Counted from the first letter of the stretch, positions 1-8,868 are shown. The stretch: 19,819 nt of DNA from RGDT01 sp964630925 (GCA_964630925.1 CAZVZK010000175.1:1-19819), one strand, 5' to 3'. Notes: generated by a model from the letters alone, not told the origin. Made by a program: numbers and translations.

Positions 1-56
1 TATAAACACAAGCAGAAGACGGAAAACAACGGGAACAAGACTTAGAGGAGTTCACA
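1..56. other. Probable sequencing-adapter remnant at contig end
   Basis: Bases 9-22 match exactly the first 14 bases of the Illumina P7 flow-cell oligonucleotide (known sequence, from memory). A second 8-base match to the P7-side adapter, GGAGTTCA, lies at 47-54; the 24-base gap equals the distance expected with an 8-base index, but the bases between match poorly. The stretch is about 41% GC against roughly 70% next to it, and the thiC reading frame loses family similarity here. I read it as an untrimmed, error-containing adapter rather than genomic DNA. The exact boundary (about 45-57) is uncertain, because a few thiC codons may extend into it. Confidence 0.75.
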
Positions 57-1175
57 GTGGAACACCGCCCGCTGGAGCTTCATGTTGTACTCGATCTGGT
101 CGAAGGGGACGTGGCCGGGGCCCTCGACCATGACCTGCACGCCCATCCGCCAGGCGCGTTCGGTCAGCTCCCCGAGGGTGGACAGCTCGGCGAGCTGGGC
201 GGCGTCGGTGGCGTCGGCGAGGCCGCCGGGACGCAGGCCGTCGCCGATGGAGAACGTCACGTCGTGGCGGCGCATCACGCGGCAGATGTCCTCCCAGTGC
301 GTGTACATGGGGTTCTGCTTCTTGTGGTGCAGCATCCACTTGGCGAGGAGCGAGCCGCCGCGGCTGACGATGCCGATGAGGCGGCGCTTGATGAGGTGGA
401 GGTGCTCGTAGAGGACGCCGGCGTGGATGGTGAAGTAGTCCACGCCCTGCGCCGCCTGGTGCTCCAGCGAGGCCAGGATCATCTCGGGCGTGAGGTCCTC
501 GATCTTGCGGCCCAGGATCATGGAGTAGATGGGGACGGTGCCGATGGGCACGGTGCTGGCGCGGACGATGGCGTCGCGGCAGGCGTCGAGGTCGCCGCCC
601 GTGGACAGGTCCATGACGGTGTCGGCGCCCCAGCGCTCGGCCCAGCGGAGCTTGTCCACCTCCTCGGCGGTGCTGGACGAGATGGGCGACGCGCCCATGT
701 TGGCGTTGACCTTGGTGCGCGACGCCCTGCCGATGGCCATCGGGTCGAGGTTGTAGGTCAGGTGCGTGCGGTTGGCGGGGATGACCATGCGGCCGGCGGC
801 CACCTCGTCGCGGACCTGAGCGGCGGTCAGGTGCGGCTCGCGTTCGGCGACGCGGCGCATCTGCGGGGTGATGACGCCGAGCCGGGCGTGTTCGAGCTGG
901 GTGACCGGGGTGAAGCCGGCGGGGGCGGTGACGCGGCGGTAGGTGCCGTCGCCCTGGAGGAAGGCGCCGGGGCCGTCGCCGAGGGCCGTCGTCCAGCCGT
1001 CGGGGAGGAAGTCCCAGGCGGTCCTGTCGGAGGGCGCGGGCATGCCGGGGGTGTCGGGGGACGCGAAGGTGAGCGCGCCGGCGGCCCCGGGCAGGATGGC
1101 CGGCGGCAGGGCGAACGAGCCGGGGGTGGTGCCCTGGCGGGAGGGGTTATTACCGAGGGGGGGTAGAGGGTGCAT
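42..1175 (-). CDS. thiC: Phosphomethylpyrimidine synthase ThiC, 3' end missing
   Basis: ThiC is a radical-SAM enzyme that converts aminoimidazole ribotide to hydroxymethylpyrimidine phosphate in thiamine synthesis (family knowledge). The 377-residue frame shows typical blocks: VIPAN at 131-135, DPMAIGRASRTKVNANMGAS at 144-163, WGADTVMDLSTGGDLDACR at 182-200, a VPIGTVPIYSMI block from 209, and near the end MVEGPGHVPFDQIEYNMKLQ. After that the frame stops within 10 residues, so roughly 130 residues are lost, including the CxxCxxxxC motif that binds the radical-SAM Fe-S cluster. The break coincides with adapter-like sequence at 1-56, so an assembly end is far likelier than a biological truncation. 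The start is uncertain: residues 1-90 precede the VTQLEHAR block where many short ThiC proteins begin, no strong ribosome binding site is visible, and Met45 is an alternative. No TPP riboswitch was found upstream. Confidence 0.93.
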   Translation of the reverse strand: MHPLPPLGNNPSRQGTTPGSFALPPAILPGAAGALTFASPDTPGMPAPSDRTAWDFLPDGWTTALGDGPGAFLQGDGTYRRVTAPAGFTPVTQLEHARLGVITPQMRRVAEREPHLTAAQVRDEVAAGRMVIPANRTHLTYNLDPMAIGRASRTKVNANMGASPISSSTAEEVDKLRWAERWGADTVMDLSTGGDLDACRDAIVRASTVPIGTVPIYSMILGRKIEDLTPEMILASLEHQAAQGVDYFTIHAGVLYEHLHLIKRRLIGIVSRGGSLLAKWMLHHKKQNPMYTHWEDICRVMRRHDVTFSIGDGLRPGGLADATDAAQLAELSTLGELTERAWRMGVQVMVEGPGHVPFDQIEYNMKLQRAVFHCELL

Positions 1176-1314
1176 GGTCGGGACCGCCTGTCAGTCGGAT
1201 GGGGGCGCTACAGTATCAGGGTAGCCGGTGAGGGGGCGGCTGGCGAGACGGGTGGATGGCGTGGGCGTGGAGTGTCCGGTAGGATGAGCCGTCAAGGGAG
1301 GCGGACGAGGCGGC

Positions 1315-2037
1315 ATGTCGAAAGTCCCCCCGATGACCGAGGCGGAGTGGCTCGCCGGCGACGAGCTGTGGCGGATGCTGCGCCACGCTTTGGATGTCGG
1401 GTCCTTCCCCGCACGCAAGCAGATCCAGTTCTGCGCCGAGGCGCCACGCCTCCAGGGCGCGGCGATGCCTCCGGAGTATCTGCCGATCCTTGACGATCTC
1501 GCGGCCCTGGCCGAATCGTCGCTCTGCCCGGACCTCGGGGCGGCCGTGGATCTCGATAGCTGGAAGGCGTTCCATGAGGAGTCCGAGTTCCTCGTTGCGC
1601 TCGGCGGCCTGTCCGAGCGGGCCAGCCGCATCCGACGCTCGCGGGTCGGGCAGATCCTCGCGCCGGACGAGGCGATGCCCGACGAGGGCGATCCACGGTT
1701 CGCGGCCGACGAGGCGGTGGTGTACGCGGTGCTGGGGGACGTTTTCGTCTGTTGTCACGGCGACGGAATGGGCAGCATCAAGCACTCCCCGCGCGAGGCC
1801 GATCTCCTCCGCGAGCTGCTCGGCAACCCGTTCCGGCCTTGCGTCCTCTCCCCCGCGTGGCTCGTGCCGCCCGTGCGGGCGCTCGCCGTTCATGCCCGGG
1901 CCTCGCGGGCGTTCGACGTGCTGCCGATCCTTGCCGACGCGCTGGAGGAGGCGGGCTGTGACGACGCGGCCCTTTTGACGCACCTGCGTTCGCGGGCCCG
2001 CACGTCGGCGGGTGCTGGGCGTTGGACGCGATCCTGA
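1315..2037 (+). CDS. MTEAEW-family planctomycete protein, C-terminus frameshifted
   Basis: An uncharacterised protein of a large Gemmata-type family (recognised from memory) that usually begins MTEAEW and carries LLREL(L)GNPFRP followed by LPILADALEEAGCD. Here these are MTEAEW at residues 7-12, LLRELLGNPFRP at 164-175 and LPILADALEEAGCDDAALL at 203-221. No catalytic motif, signal peptide or membrane segment is visible. The last ~14 residues in this frame (RARTSAGAG...) do not fit the family. The expected ending, GPHVGGCWALDAILTA, is read in the +2 frame from 1995 to a TGA at 2043-2045, so one base appears to be missing near 1993-1995. GAGG lies about 7 bases before ATG 1315; Met7 (1333) is an alternative start. 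The gene converges on pckA. Confidence 0.8.
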   Translation: MSKVPPMTEAEWLAGDELWRMLRHALDVGSFPARKQIQFCAEAPRLQGAAMPPEYLPILDDLAALAESSLCPDLGAAVDLDSWKAFHEESEFLVALGGLSERASRIRRSRVGQILAPDEAMPDEGDPRFAADEAVVYAVLGDVFVCCHGDGMGSIKHSPREADLLRELLGNPFRPCVLSPAWLVPPVRALAVHARASRAFDVLPILADALEEAGCDDAALLTHLRSRARTSAGAGRWTRS

Positions 2038-2059
2038 CGGCCTGACATGCTCGGCCCCC

Positions 2060-3619
<1,560 letters not shown>

Positions 3620-3660
3620 GTCCGGCCATCCTTTCCGTATCCGGCGGGGAGAGGACTGGC

Positions 3661-3669
3661 ATTATAGCA
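3661..3669 (-). promoter_or_regulatory. Extended -10 promoter of pckA
   Basis: Read on the minus strand this is TGCTATAAT, a perfect TGn-TATAAT extended -10 element in otherwise very GC-rich DNA. No good -35 lies 16-18 bases upstream, as is typical of extended -10 promoters. The predicted transcript start near 3654 would give a ~35-base leader containing the AAAGGA ribosome binding site. Confidence 0.6.
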
Positions 3670-3764
3670 GGCGGGGCGATGGCGGACGGCCGGGGCGAGG
3701 CCCACAACCGCTGTGCGTTTTCCGGTGGCGGCAGGAACGCCAACGCGGGCCCGTGCCGCCCTCG

Positions 3765-3787
3765 CCCCTCGCCCGGTGAGTGAGGGG
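3765..3787 (-). terminator. Possible weak terminator hairpin after the 3822-4691 gene
   Basis: CCCCTC (3765-3770) pairs with GAGGGG (3782-3787) around an 11-base loop, 35 bases past the stop of the upstream minus-strand gene. No T-run follows on the minus strand, so this is only a candidate. Confidence 0.25.
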
Positions 3788-3821
3788 TAATTCATCCGTG
3801 CATCCAGGGGCGAAGAGGCGA

Positions 3822-4691
3822 TCAGCGACAATCCGTGCCGCGCCCGTCGCCGTTCTCGCCCTCCGCCGGCACCTCCGGGCCGGCCGGGACGCTCTTGGTG
3901 TCCCGCTTCATTTCCCGTTTGGTGACGGAGGGAGTCAGCGACTGGCGCCCATCGCCCTCGCGCCGCGCCCCCGCCAGCCCGCGCAGCGTCTCCTCGACAT
4001 CGCCGCCATCGGGCAGCCCGTCCGCACGCCCCGGAGTCTGCCCCGGCGCAGGCTGCGCCGCGTCGCCAAGGCGAGCGGCACGGCGTGAGCGTGCCGTGCC
4101 CCCCACCTCCGCCGTCGTCACCCCACCCCCACGCGCCGCGTCCTTCTCCCGCCTCGCCCTGTCCTCCGCCCACGCCTGCCTGACCTCGGGCGTGGCCGCG
4201 TGCGCCAGGACGCACAGGGCGCTGGCGGGCATCTTCCTCTCGATGAGGTCCAGGTCGTCCGCCGTCACCGTGGCCGCCCTGCGCCCCTCCATCTCCTGCG
4301 CGTCCAGCGTGTCCGGGTCCGGCGTCGGCCCCGGCACGCCCCCGCAGTACCTGAAGATGAGACGCGCCGCCGCCAGGTTGCCGTTCTCGGCCATCTCACC
4401 CACCTTGTCCGCGATCCGCATCAGCCTCTCCCTCGGCACCGCCGCGCAGATGGCCGCGCGCATGGCGGCGACGTGCCGCGCGAAGGGGTTGCCGGGCCCG
4501 CCCCGGTTCCCAGGCATGAACCGGCCGCACTCCAGACGGATGTACGGGTCACCCTCGTTGTCCCGCTCTTCCCGCGCGCCGGCCGCGGTGGGGCCGTCGG
4601 TCTTCTCGCCCGTCTCGGCGTCGGCGTGGCCGTTGCTCGCGACGCCGTTGGTGTGGCCGTTCCTGGTGTGGGCCTTGATCCTCTCGCTCAT
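3822..4691 (-). CDS. Hypothetical protein with GRF.PGN..GPGNPFAR motif
   Basis: A 289-residue hypothetical protein. After a polar, Gly/Asn/His-rich N-terminus comes a core of about 85 residues, GRFMPGNRGGPGNPFARHVAAMR..., then AVPRERLMRIADKVGEMAENGNLAAARLIFRYCGGVPGPTPDPDTLD. I recall this core from many planctomycete hypothetical proteins, and it loosely resembles DUF5681-type proteins with a KGxSGNPxG element; that link is tentative. The C-terminal half is low-complexity and highly charged. The start was placed at ATG 4689-4691 because AGGAAGG lies about 10 bases upstream; the frame stays open a further 70 codons, but that stretch is Cys/Trp-rich and non-family-like. No signal peptide or membrane segment is visible. 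The function is unknown. Confidence 0.65.
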   Translation of the reverse strand: MSERIKAHTRNGHTNGVASNGHADAETGEKTDGPTAAGAREERDNEGDPYIRLECGRFMPGNRGGPGNPFARHVAAMRAAICAAVPRERLMRIADKVGEMAENGNLAAARLIFRYCGGVPGPTPDPDTLDAQEMEGRRAATVTADDLDLIERKMPASALCVLAHAATPEVRQAWAEDRARREKDAARGGGVTTAEVGGTARSRRAARLGDAAQPAPGQTPGRADGLPDGGDVEETLRGLAGARREGDGRQSLTPSVTKREMKRDTKSVPAGPEVPAEGENGDGRGTDCR

Positions 4692-4748
4692 CTCTGCGCC
4701 ACCTTCCTCGCTGCCGCCGGAGAGGCCGGGATGCCTCCAGCAACACGC

Positions 4749-4757
4749 ATTACACCA
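4749..4757 (-). promoter_or_regulatory. Candidate extended -10 for the 3822-4691 gene
   Basis: The minus strand reads TGGTGTAAT, a TGn element followed by a 5/6 match to TATAAT. There is no recognisable -35. The implied leader is about 50 bases. Confidence 0.35.
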
Positions 4758-4941
4758 CGCGGCGCACGATCTTCGATGAGCAGTTTGGATGTCGGTGAGC
4801 GCAGTCGCCGAGTGTCGCTCACATTCTTCTTCGCGCGGGCTGCACGTCACCGCCGGCGGGCGTCCTACCCGCCCTGCCGAACCACCATCCGTCCATCCCA
4901 CTTCGCCCGAGGTAGCCGCGACGCGCAGCGGAGCGCGTGAG

Positions 4942-4962
4942 CCCCCGGTCAGCGCTCGGGGG
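4942..4962. repeat. REP-like stem-loop with GTCAGCG loop
   Basis: A 6-bp stem (CCCCCG/CGGGGG) encloses a 9-base loop containing GTCAGCG. Two elements at 8791-8811 and 8848-8868 have the same size (6-bp stem, 9-base loop) and a GTCAGC loop. It lies downstream of the oxidoreductase gene. I recall similar GTCAGCGCTC palindromes scattered through Gemmata genomes. Confidence 0.55.
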
Positions 4963-4973
4963 TTGACGAGCCA

Positions 4974-5008
4974 GGGCGGGGGCGGCGGCTCGACACCCGA
5001 CCCCGCCC
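4974..5008 (-). terminator. GC-rich hairpin after the oxidoreductase gene
   Basis: GGGCGGGG (4974-4981) pairs with CCCCGCCC (5001-5008) around a 19-base loop, beginning 29 bases past the stop of the minus-strand gene at 5037. There is no U-tract, so termination is only suggested by the position. Confidence 0.3.
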
Positions 5009-5036
5009 CCCGTGCGTGTCCATGCCTCTCCTCGGA

Positions 5037-6431
5037 TCAGACCCGATACTCGCGCTTCGGCTTCTTGCGGTCGTCCGGCTTGATGCCGGGGTTCGGCACC
5101 GGGTACTTGCCGTCGGCGTCCGCCTTCACCGGGGCGTCGCTCTTGAGCGTCAGCTCCTCCAGGCCGGGCGCGAATTCGTGGTCGTGGTTCAGCATGTCCT
5201 GGTACGTCACCACCGTCCCCGTGTGCGCCGCCAGCCGCCCCATCGACGTGACCACGCTCGCCTCCACGCCGCGCTTCACCTCGTTGTGCGGCTTGTCCCG
5301 GCGGATCGCCTCGATCAGCACGTCCCACTCCACCTGGTACGGCAGACGCTCCTTGGCACGCGGGAAGCGCCACGTCGGCTTGGCCGACGTGGACATGTCC
5401 TGCGTCGGGTAGATGCGGCTCAGCGCCGGCCAGTGCCCCGACTGCGAGATCACCGCCGCCCCCTTCGTGCCGTGGGCGTAGCTGGCGAACTCCTGGTGGC
5501 AGTGGTTGATGTTGCGCCCCTCCAGCAGCAGCTTGGCGCCGTCGGCGAAGGTGTACTCGACCGAGTAGGTGTCGAAGTTCTGATCGACGTACCCCTCGCG
5601 GTAGTGCCGGCCGCCGAGGGCCTTGGCCTCCACCGGCCAGGCGTCCTTCATCCAGCACGACTCGTCGATGTTGTGGATGAGGAAGTCGCTGAAGCCGCCG
5701 CCGGAGGCCCACAGGAAGCCGTGGAAGTTGCGGATCTGCCAGAGCAGCTCGCTCTTGTCGTCCTTGGGACGCGGCACGCACGAGGCGTTGCCGGTCAGCC
5801 CGGCCACGCGGTACGCCCGCAGCAGCGTGACCTGGCCGATCTCGCCGTCCTGGATGCGCTTGTGCAGCTCCTGCCGGGCGGGGCAGTGCCGGCACATCAG
5901 GCCCACGCCCACCTTGAGGTTCTTCTTGACCGACTCCTCGCCGAGCTTGAGCATGCGGACGGAGGTGGGCCCGTCCACGGTGACGGGCTTCTCCATGAAG
6001 ACGTTGAGGCCCTTCTCGATGGCGTACTTGAAGTGGACCCAGCGGAAGGCGGGCGGGGTGGCGAGGATGGCCACATCGCCGGGGCGGAGGGCGTCCATCG
6101 CGTGCTTGTAGCCGTCGAACCCGACGAACTTGCGCCTGTCGGGGATGTCCATCTGCTTGTTGAAGTCGCCCTTGAGGGCGTTGTAGCTGCCGTCGAGGTT
6201 GCTCTTGAACACGTCCGCCATCGCCACGAGCTTGATGGGCGCGGGCTTGGTCCGCAGGGCGTTCTCGGCGGCGCCGGTGCCGCGTCCGCCGCAGCCGATG
6301 AGGGCGACCTGGATCTCCTCGTCGCCGGCGGCGTGGACGGCGGGGAGGCCGACGCCGGCGAGGACGCCGGCGGCGAGGGTGCCGGTGGTCAGCAATGCGT
6401 CGCGGCGAGTGGGCTGGGTGCTGTCGGTCAT
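5037..6431 (-). CDS. Tat-exported Gfo/Idh/MocA family oxidoreductase
   Basis: A 464-residue NAD(P)-dependent oxidoreductase of the Gfo/Idh/MocA superfamily, whose members usually act on sugars or inositols; the substrate cannot be read from the sequence. Residues 9-30 form a Tat signal (TRRDALL followed by a hydrophobic Ala/Gly/Leu stretch), so the enzyme is probably exported folded with its cofactor. The Rossmann motif is ALIGCGGRGTG at 43-53, and the family EKP motif is at 147-149. The C-terminal alpha/beta domain includes the FLIHNIDESCWM stretch. The frame extends upstream, but ATG 6429-6431 is chosen because it puts the twin arginine at positions 9-10. The ribosome binding site is weak (AGAGG, about 8-11 bases upstream). 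Such genes are abundant in planctomycetes. No sugar-specific partner lies alongside. Confidence 0.92.
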   Translation of the reverse strand: MTDSTQPTRRDALLTTGTLAAGVLAGVGLPAVHAAGDEEIQVALIGCGGRGTGAAENALRTKPAPIKLVAMADVFKSNLDGSYNALKGDFNKQMDIPDRRKFVGFDGYKHAMDALRPGDVAILATPPAFRWVHFKYAIEKGLNVFMEKPVTVDGPTSVRMLKLGEESVKKNLKVGVGLMCRHCPARQELHKRIQDGEIGQVTLLRAYRVAGLTGNASCVPRPKDDKSELLWQIRNFHGFLWASGGGFSDFLIHNIDESCWMKDAWPVEAKALGGRHYREGYVDQNFDTYSVEYTFADGAKLLLEGRNINHCHQEFASYAHGTKGAAVISQSGHWPALSRIYPTQDMSTSAKPTWRFPRAKERLPYQVEWDVLIEAIRRDKPHNEVKRGVEASVVTSMGRLAAHTGTVVTYQDMLNHDHEFAPGLEELTLKSDAPVKADADGKYPVPNPGIKPDDRKKPKREYRV

Positions 6432-6526
6432 GGAGAGGCCTCTGGGGGCATGTCGGATGGGGCGGGGGTTATCAGTACAGTTACCCGCCGGGGCGGGCGG
6501 CGGCAACATCCCGGGTGCGGAAGAGG

Positions 6527-6670
6527 GCATACCACGAAAGGCACGGAAGACACGAAAACGAAGACGAAGAAGCGAAGCAGAGATTAAGCAGGAAGGCAGC
6601 GGCAGCTCTCTTCTGCCTGCCTTGTCTTGTTTGTCTTCCTTTCGCGTCTTCCGTGTCTTTCGTGGTACGC
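6527..6670. repeat. 144-base imperfect inverted repeat of the ACCACGAAAGRCACG type
   Basis: The outer arms 6527-6557 and 6640-6670 match at 28 of 31 positions when one is reverse-complemented; the three differences are all A/G transitions. The inner sequence is also partly self-complementary (purine-rich AAGCAGGAAGGCAG against CTGCCTGCCTTGTCTT). The element is lower in GC than its surroundings and strand-biased: purine-rich left half, pyrimidine-rich right half. It sits between the stop of the esterase gene (6690) and the start of the oxidoreductase gene (6431), both on minus, so it could fold in the transcript and act as a terminator or processing signal. I recall CACGAAAGACACGAAA-like repeats in many planctomycete genomes. 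Confidence 0.75.
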
Positions 6671-6689
6671 CTTCTCCTCCCTCGCCGGT

Positions 6690-8756
6690 TCACTCCGCCT
6701 TCACCTCGATGAGCGCCGCCCCCAGCTTGCGCTGCATCTCCGTGGCCCACTTCCACGGCCCCGCTTCGCCCTCGATCACCACGGGGCGGCCCGGCAGCAG
6801 CACCGCCTGCGGCATGTCCAGCACCGTCAGGATGTTGAGGTACGCCGGCCCCTCGCGGTGCGTCGTCGGCGGGTCGGTCAGACGCAGCCTCGTCACGCCC
6901 GGCTCGAAGACCGATGCGTACAACGCCACGGCGGCCATGTCGCCGGAGGCTTGCAGCTCGACCTTCGACGCCTTCGACACCGTGGCCAGGGCGGACAGGC
7001 CGCGGCGCACGTCCCACACACGCTGGCCGTCGAGCGTCTGCCCGAGCAGCAGGAAGCGGCGGCGGATCTGGTGCGCGCCGTCGCCGTCGCCCCAGCGCGT
7101 CGGGCCAACGCCCCGCGGCGCGATGAAAGCGAACCCCCAGCCGTACGCGGCCATCGACTTCTTCAGCCGCTTCAGCTCGTCGGGCCGCCACACGGGGTAC
7201 GGCGCCGGGGCCGGGTTGCCGGCGCCGTGCAGCAAGCCCTTGAAGTCCGGGCCGAGGTCCGCCAGCCACTTGCCCCACGCCTTCTCGTCGCACACCTCGA
7301 CGATCAGCTCGTCCACCTTCCCCGCGGTCAGCAGCCAGGCACGCAGCGGCACCCCCTCCTCGCTCGTGAAGTCGATCGCCGTGAGCTTCACGCCGTGCGC
7401 CTCGTGGGATGTCGCCTTCGCCCCGAGCGCCGGCGGCGTCTGTGGCCAGCCGCGGAAGCAGCGTTCGGCGAGGGCCTTCTTCAGCTCGGCCGACTTGAGC
7501 TTCCACCACTCGCGGGCCACCTCGGCGGACGCGGGGACGTCGAACGTCGCCGGCTTGCGGAACCGCTCGTGGACGGCGTCGTTGATGGCGTCCGCCGGGG
7601 CATCCTTCAATACCTTCAGTTGTTGAGGTGTAAGACGCTCGCGTGTCGGCTGTTCGACCTTGCCCTTGTCGCCCTTCAGCCAGCGGTTGAGCCAGCGGAA
7701 CGCGCCGTCACGCAGCTCCGGCGTGTCCTTGTGCGGGCCCGATGTCTCCAGCAGGTCGAACTTCTCCGCGGCCCCGAGCAGGGCGTACAGCTTGCGTACG
7801 GGGGCGGCCATGCGCCGGTAGCCGGCGACGGGGAAGATCTGGTCGGCGTCGGTGTTGCCGAGGAGGACGGGACGCGGCGCGCACAGGGCCATGACCAGCG
7901 AGTAATCCCACCGGTAGGTGTTGTTCATGTACATGCAGTCGCAGTGGCCGGCGACGACGCCGGAGCGCAGGCGTCCGGGGTAGCCCTCGCTGACGTGGGC
8001 CGTCAGGTCGGCGATGCCGGCGACGGGAACCGCGCACTTGACACGCTCGTCGGCGGCCATCACCCACCACGAGGTCGCCCCGCCGCCGGAACGTCCCGTG
8101 ACGCCGATGCGCTCGGGATCGACCTCGGGGCGCGACACGAGGTAGTCGATGCCACGCATGCCGTTCCACAGCTCGATGCCGGCGGGCGTGTACCCGAGGG
8201 CCGGCCACCACCACATGTTGAAGCGGCTGGTGCCGTGGTGCAGCCCCTGCAATTCGCCGAGCTGGAGGGTGTCCACGATGAGGCAGGCGTAGCCGTTCTC
8301 GGCCAGCCAGGCGCCGTGGTGCTGGTAGGTCACCTTGTTGCCGTGCGACACCTTGCCGACCATCGACGCCCCGTGCCCGCAGACGTACAGGACGGCGGGC
8401 AGTTTCTTCTCGGCCTTGAGGGGGAGGTAGAGGTTGGCGGTGACGTACAGGCCGGGGAGCGACTGATAGTGCAGCTTCTCGACGCGGTAGTGCGGGGTGC
8501 GGACCTCGCCGGTGACCGTCGCCTTGAGGGGCGTGCGGGCGGGCAGCGGCGACAGGCCCATCATGTCGAGGAATTGCCGGCGCAGCTCGGGGGCGCGGCG
8601 GGCCCAGTCCTCGCGCGTCCTGACGCCGGCGAGGGCGTCGCGGCCGAGCTTCTCCGCCTGGAGGCGGAAGTACGCATCGCGCGTGCGGTCGCCGAAGGCG
8701 GTGGGCGCGGCGACGGGAGGCGCGGCGGCGGGCAGGAGGAGCAGGAGGGAGAGCAT
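6690..8756 (-). CDS. Exported acetyl-xylan-esterase-like alpha/beta hydrolase, two domains
   Basis: A 688-residue secreted hydrolase, probably a carbohydrate or other ester esterase. Residues 1-20 form a signal peptide (leucine run, Ala-rich end). The first alpha/beta-hydrolase domain (~100-365) shows an oxyanion element CGHG at 126-129, the nucleophile elbow GRSGGG with Ser223, an acid in NTDADQIFP (Asp303 or Asp305) and His342 in GPHKDTPE, so it looks catalytically complete. A second, shorter hydrolase-like domain (~455-688) has LLLGQTLDGQRVWDVRRGL at 569-587, but the expected nucleophile elbow reads ASGDMA (603-608) with no serine nucleophile in place, so it is probably inactive and structural. 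It lies downstream of the 8925-10490 gene on the same strand, but two hairpin repeats and a candidate promoter intervene. Confidence 0.88.
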   Translation of the reverse strand: MLSLLLLLPAAAPPVAAPTAFGDRTRDAYFRLQAEKLGRDALAGVRTREDWARRAPELRRQFLDMMGLSPLPARTPLKATVTGEVRTPHYRVEKLHYQSLPGLYVTANLYLPLKAEKKLPAVLYVCGHGASMVGKVSHGNKVTYQHHGAWLAENGYACLIVDTLQLGELQGLHHGTSRFNMWWWPALGYTPAGIELWNGMRGIDYLVSRPEVDPERIGVTGRSGGGATSWWVMAADERVKCAVPVAGIADLTAHVSEGYPGRLRSGVVAGHCDCMYMNNTYRWDYSLVMALCAPRPVLLGNTDADQIFPVAGYRRMAAPVRKLYALLGAAEKFDLLETSGPHKDTPELRDGAFRWLNRWLKGDKGKVEQPTRERLTPQQLKVLKDAPADAINDAVHERFRKPATFDVPASAEVAREWWKLKSAELKKALAERCFRGWPQTPPALGAKATSHEAHGVKLTAIDFTSEEGVPLRAWLLTAGKVDELIVEVCDEKAWGKWLADLGPDFKGLLHGAGNPAPAPYPVWRPDELKRLKKSMAAYGWGFAFIAPRGVGPTRWGDGDGAHQIRRRFLLLGQTLDGQRVWDVRRGLSALATVSKASKVELQASGDMAAVALYASVFEPGVTRLRLTDPPTTHREGPAYLNILTVLDMPQAVLLPGRPVVIEGEAGPWKWATEMQRKLGAALIEVKAE

Positions 8757-8790
8757 GGGAGAGTCTCGAAGTCAGGCGGGTTCGGGCGAG

Positions 8791-8811
8791 CGGGGCCGCG
8801 TCAGCGCCCCG
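8791..8811. repeat. REP-like stem-loop, copy 1
   Basis: CGGGGC pairs with GCCCCG around a 9-base loop containing GTCAGC. It has the same geometry as 4942-4962. Confidence 0.55.
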
Positions 8812-8847
8812 AGTCTCTGGAGCGTCAGCGGATCTGGATCGGGCGAG

Positions 8848-8868
8848 CGGGGCCGCGTCAGCGCCCCG
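8848..8868. repeat. REP-like stem-loop, copy 2
   Basis: Identical to the element at 8791-8811, as part of the tandem duplication. Confidence 0.55.

Larger units (their letters stand above)
4692..5036. other. 345-base gene-free stretch with GC-rich hairpins
   Basis: No convincing coding frame or RNA gene is visible. It holds the 5' leader of the 3822-4691 gene, with a possible extended -10 (minus-strand TGGTGTAAT, 4749-4757), a REP-like stem-loop at 4942-4962, and a GC-rich hairpin at 4974-5008 just after the oxidoreductase stop. Confidence 0.6.

Noticed and set aside
42..60. thiC as a genuinely truncated pseudogene
   Set aside because: The break coincides with a 14-base exact adapter match and a sharp drop in GC, so a contig-end artefact explains it better.
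57..1166. 369-codon open frame on the plus strand over thiC
   Set aside because: Antisense shadow; the minus strand gives clear ThiC motifs.
1176..1314. TPP riboswitch upstream of thiC
   Set aside because: Neither the CUGAGA element nor the ACCUGAUCUGG-like core is present on the minus strand in the 139 bases upstream.
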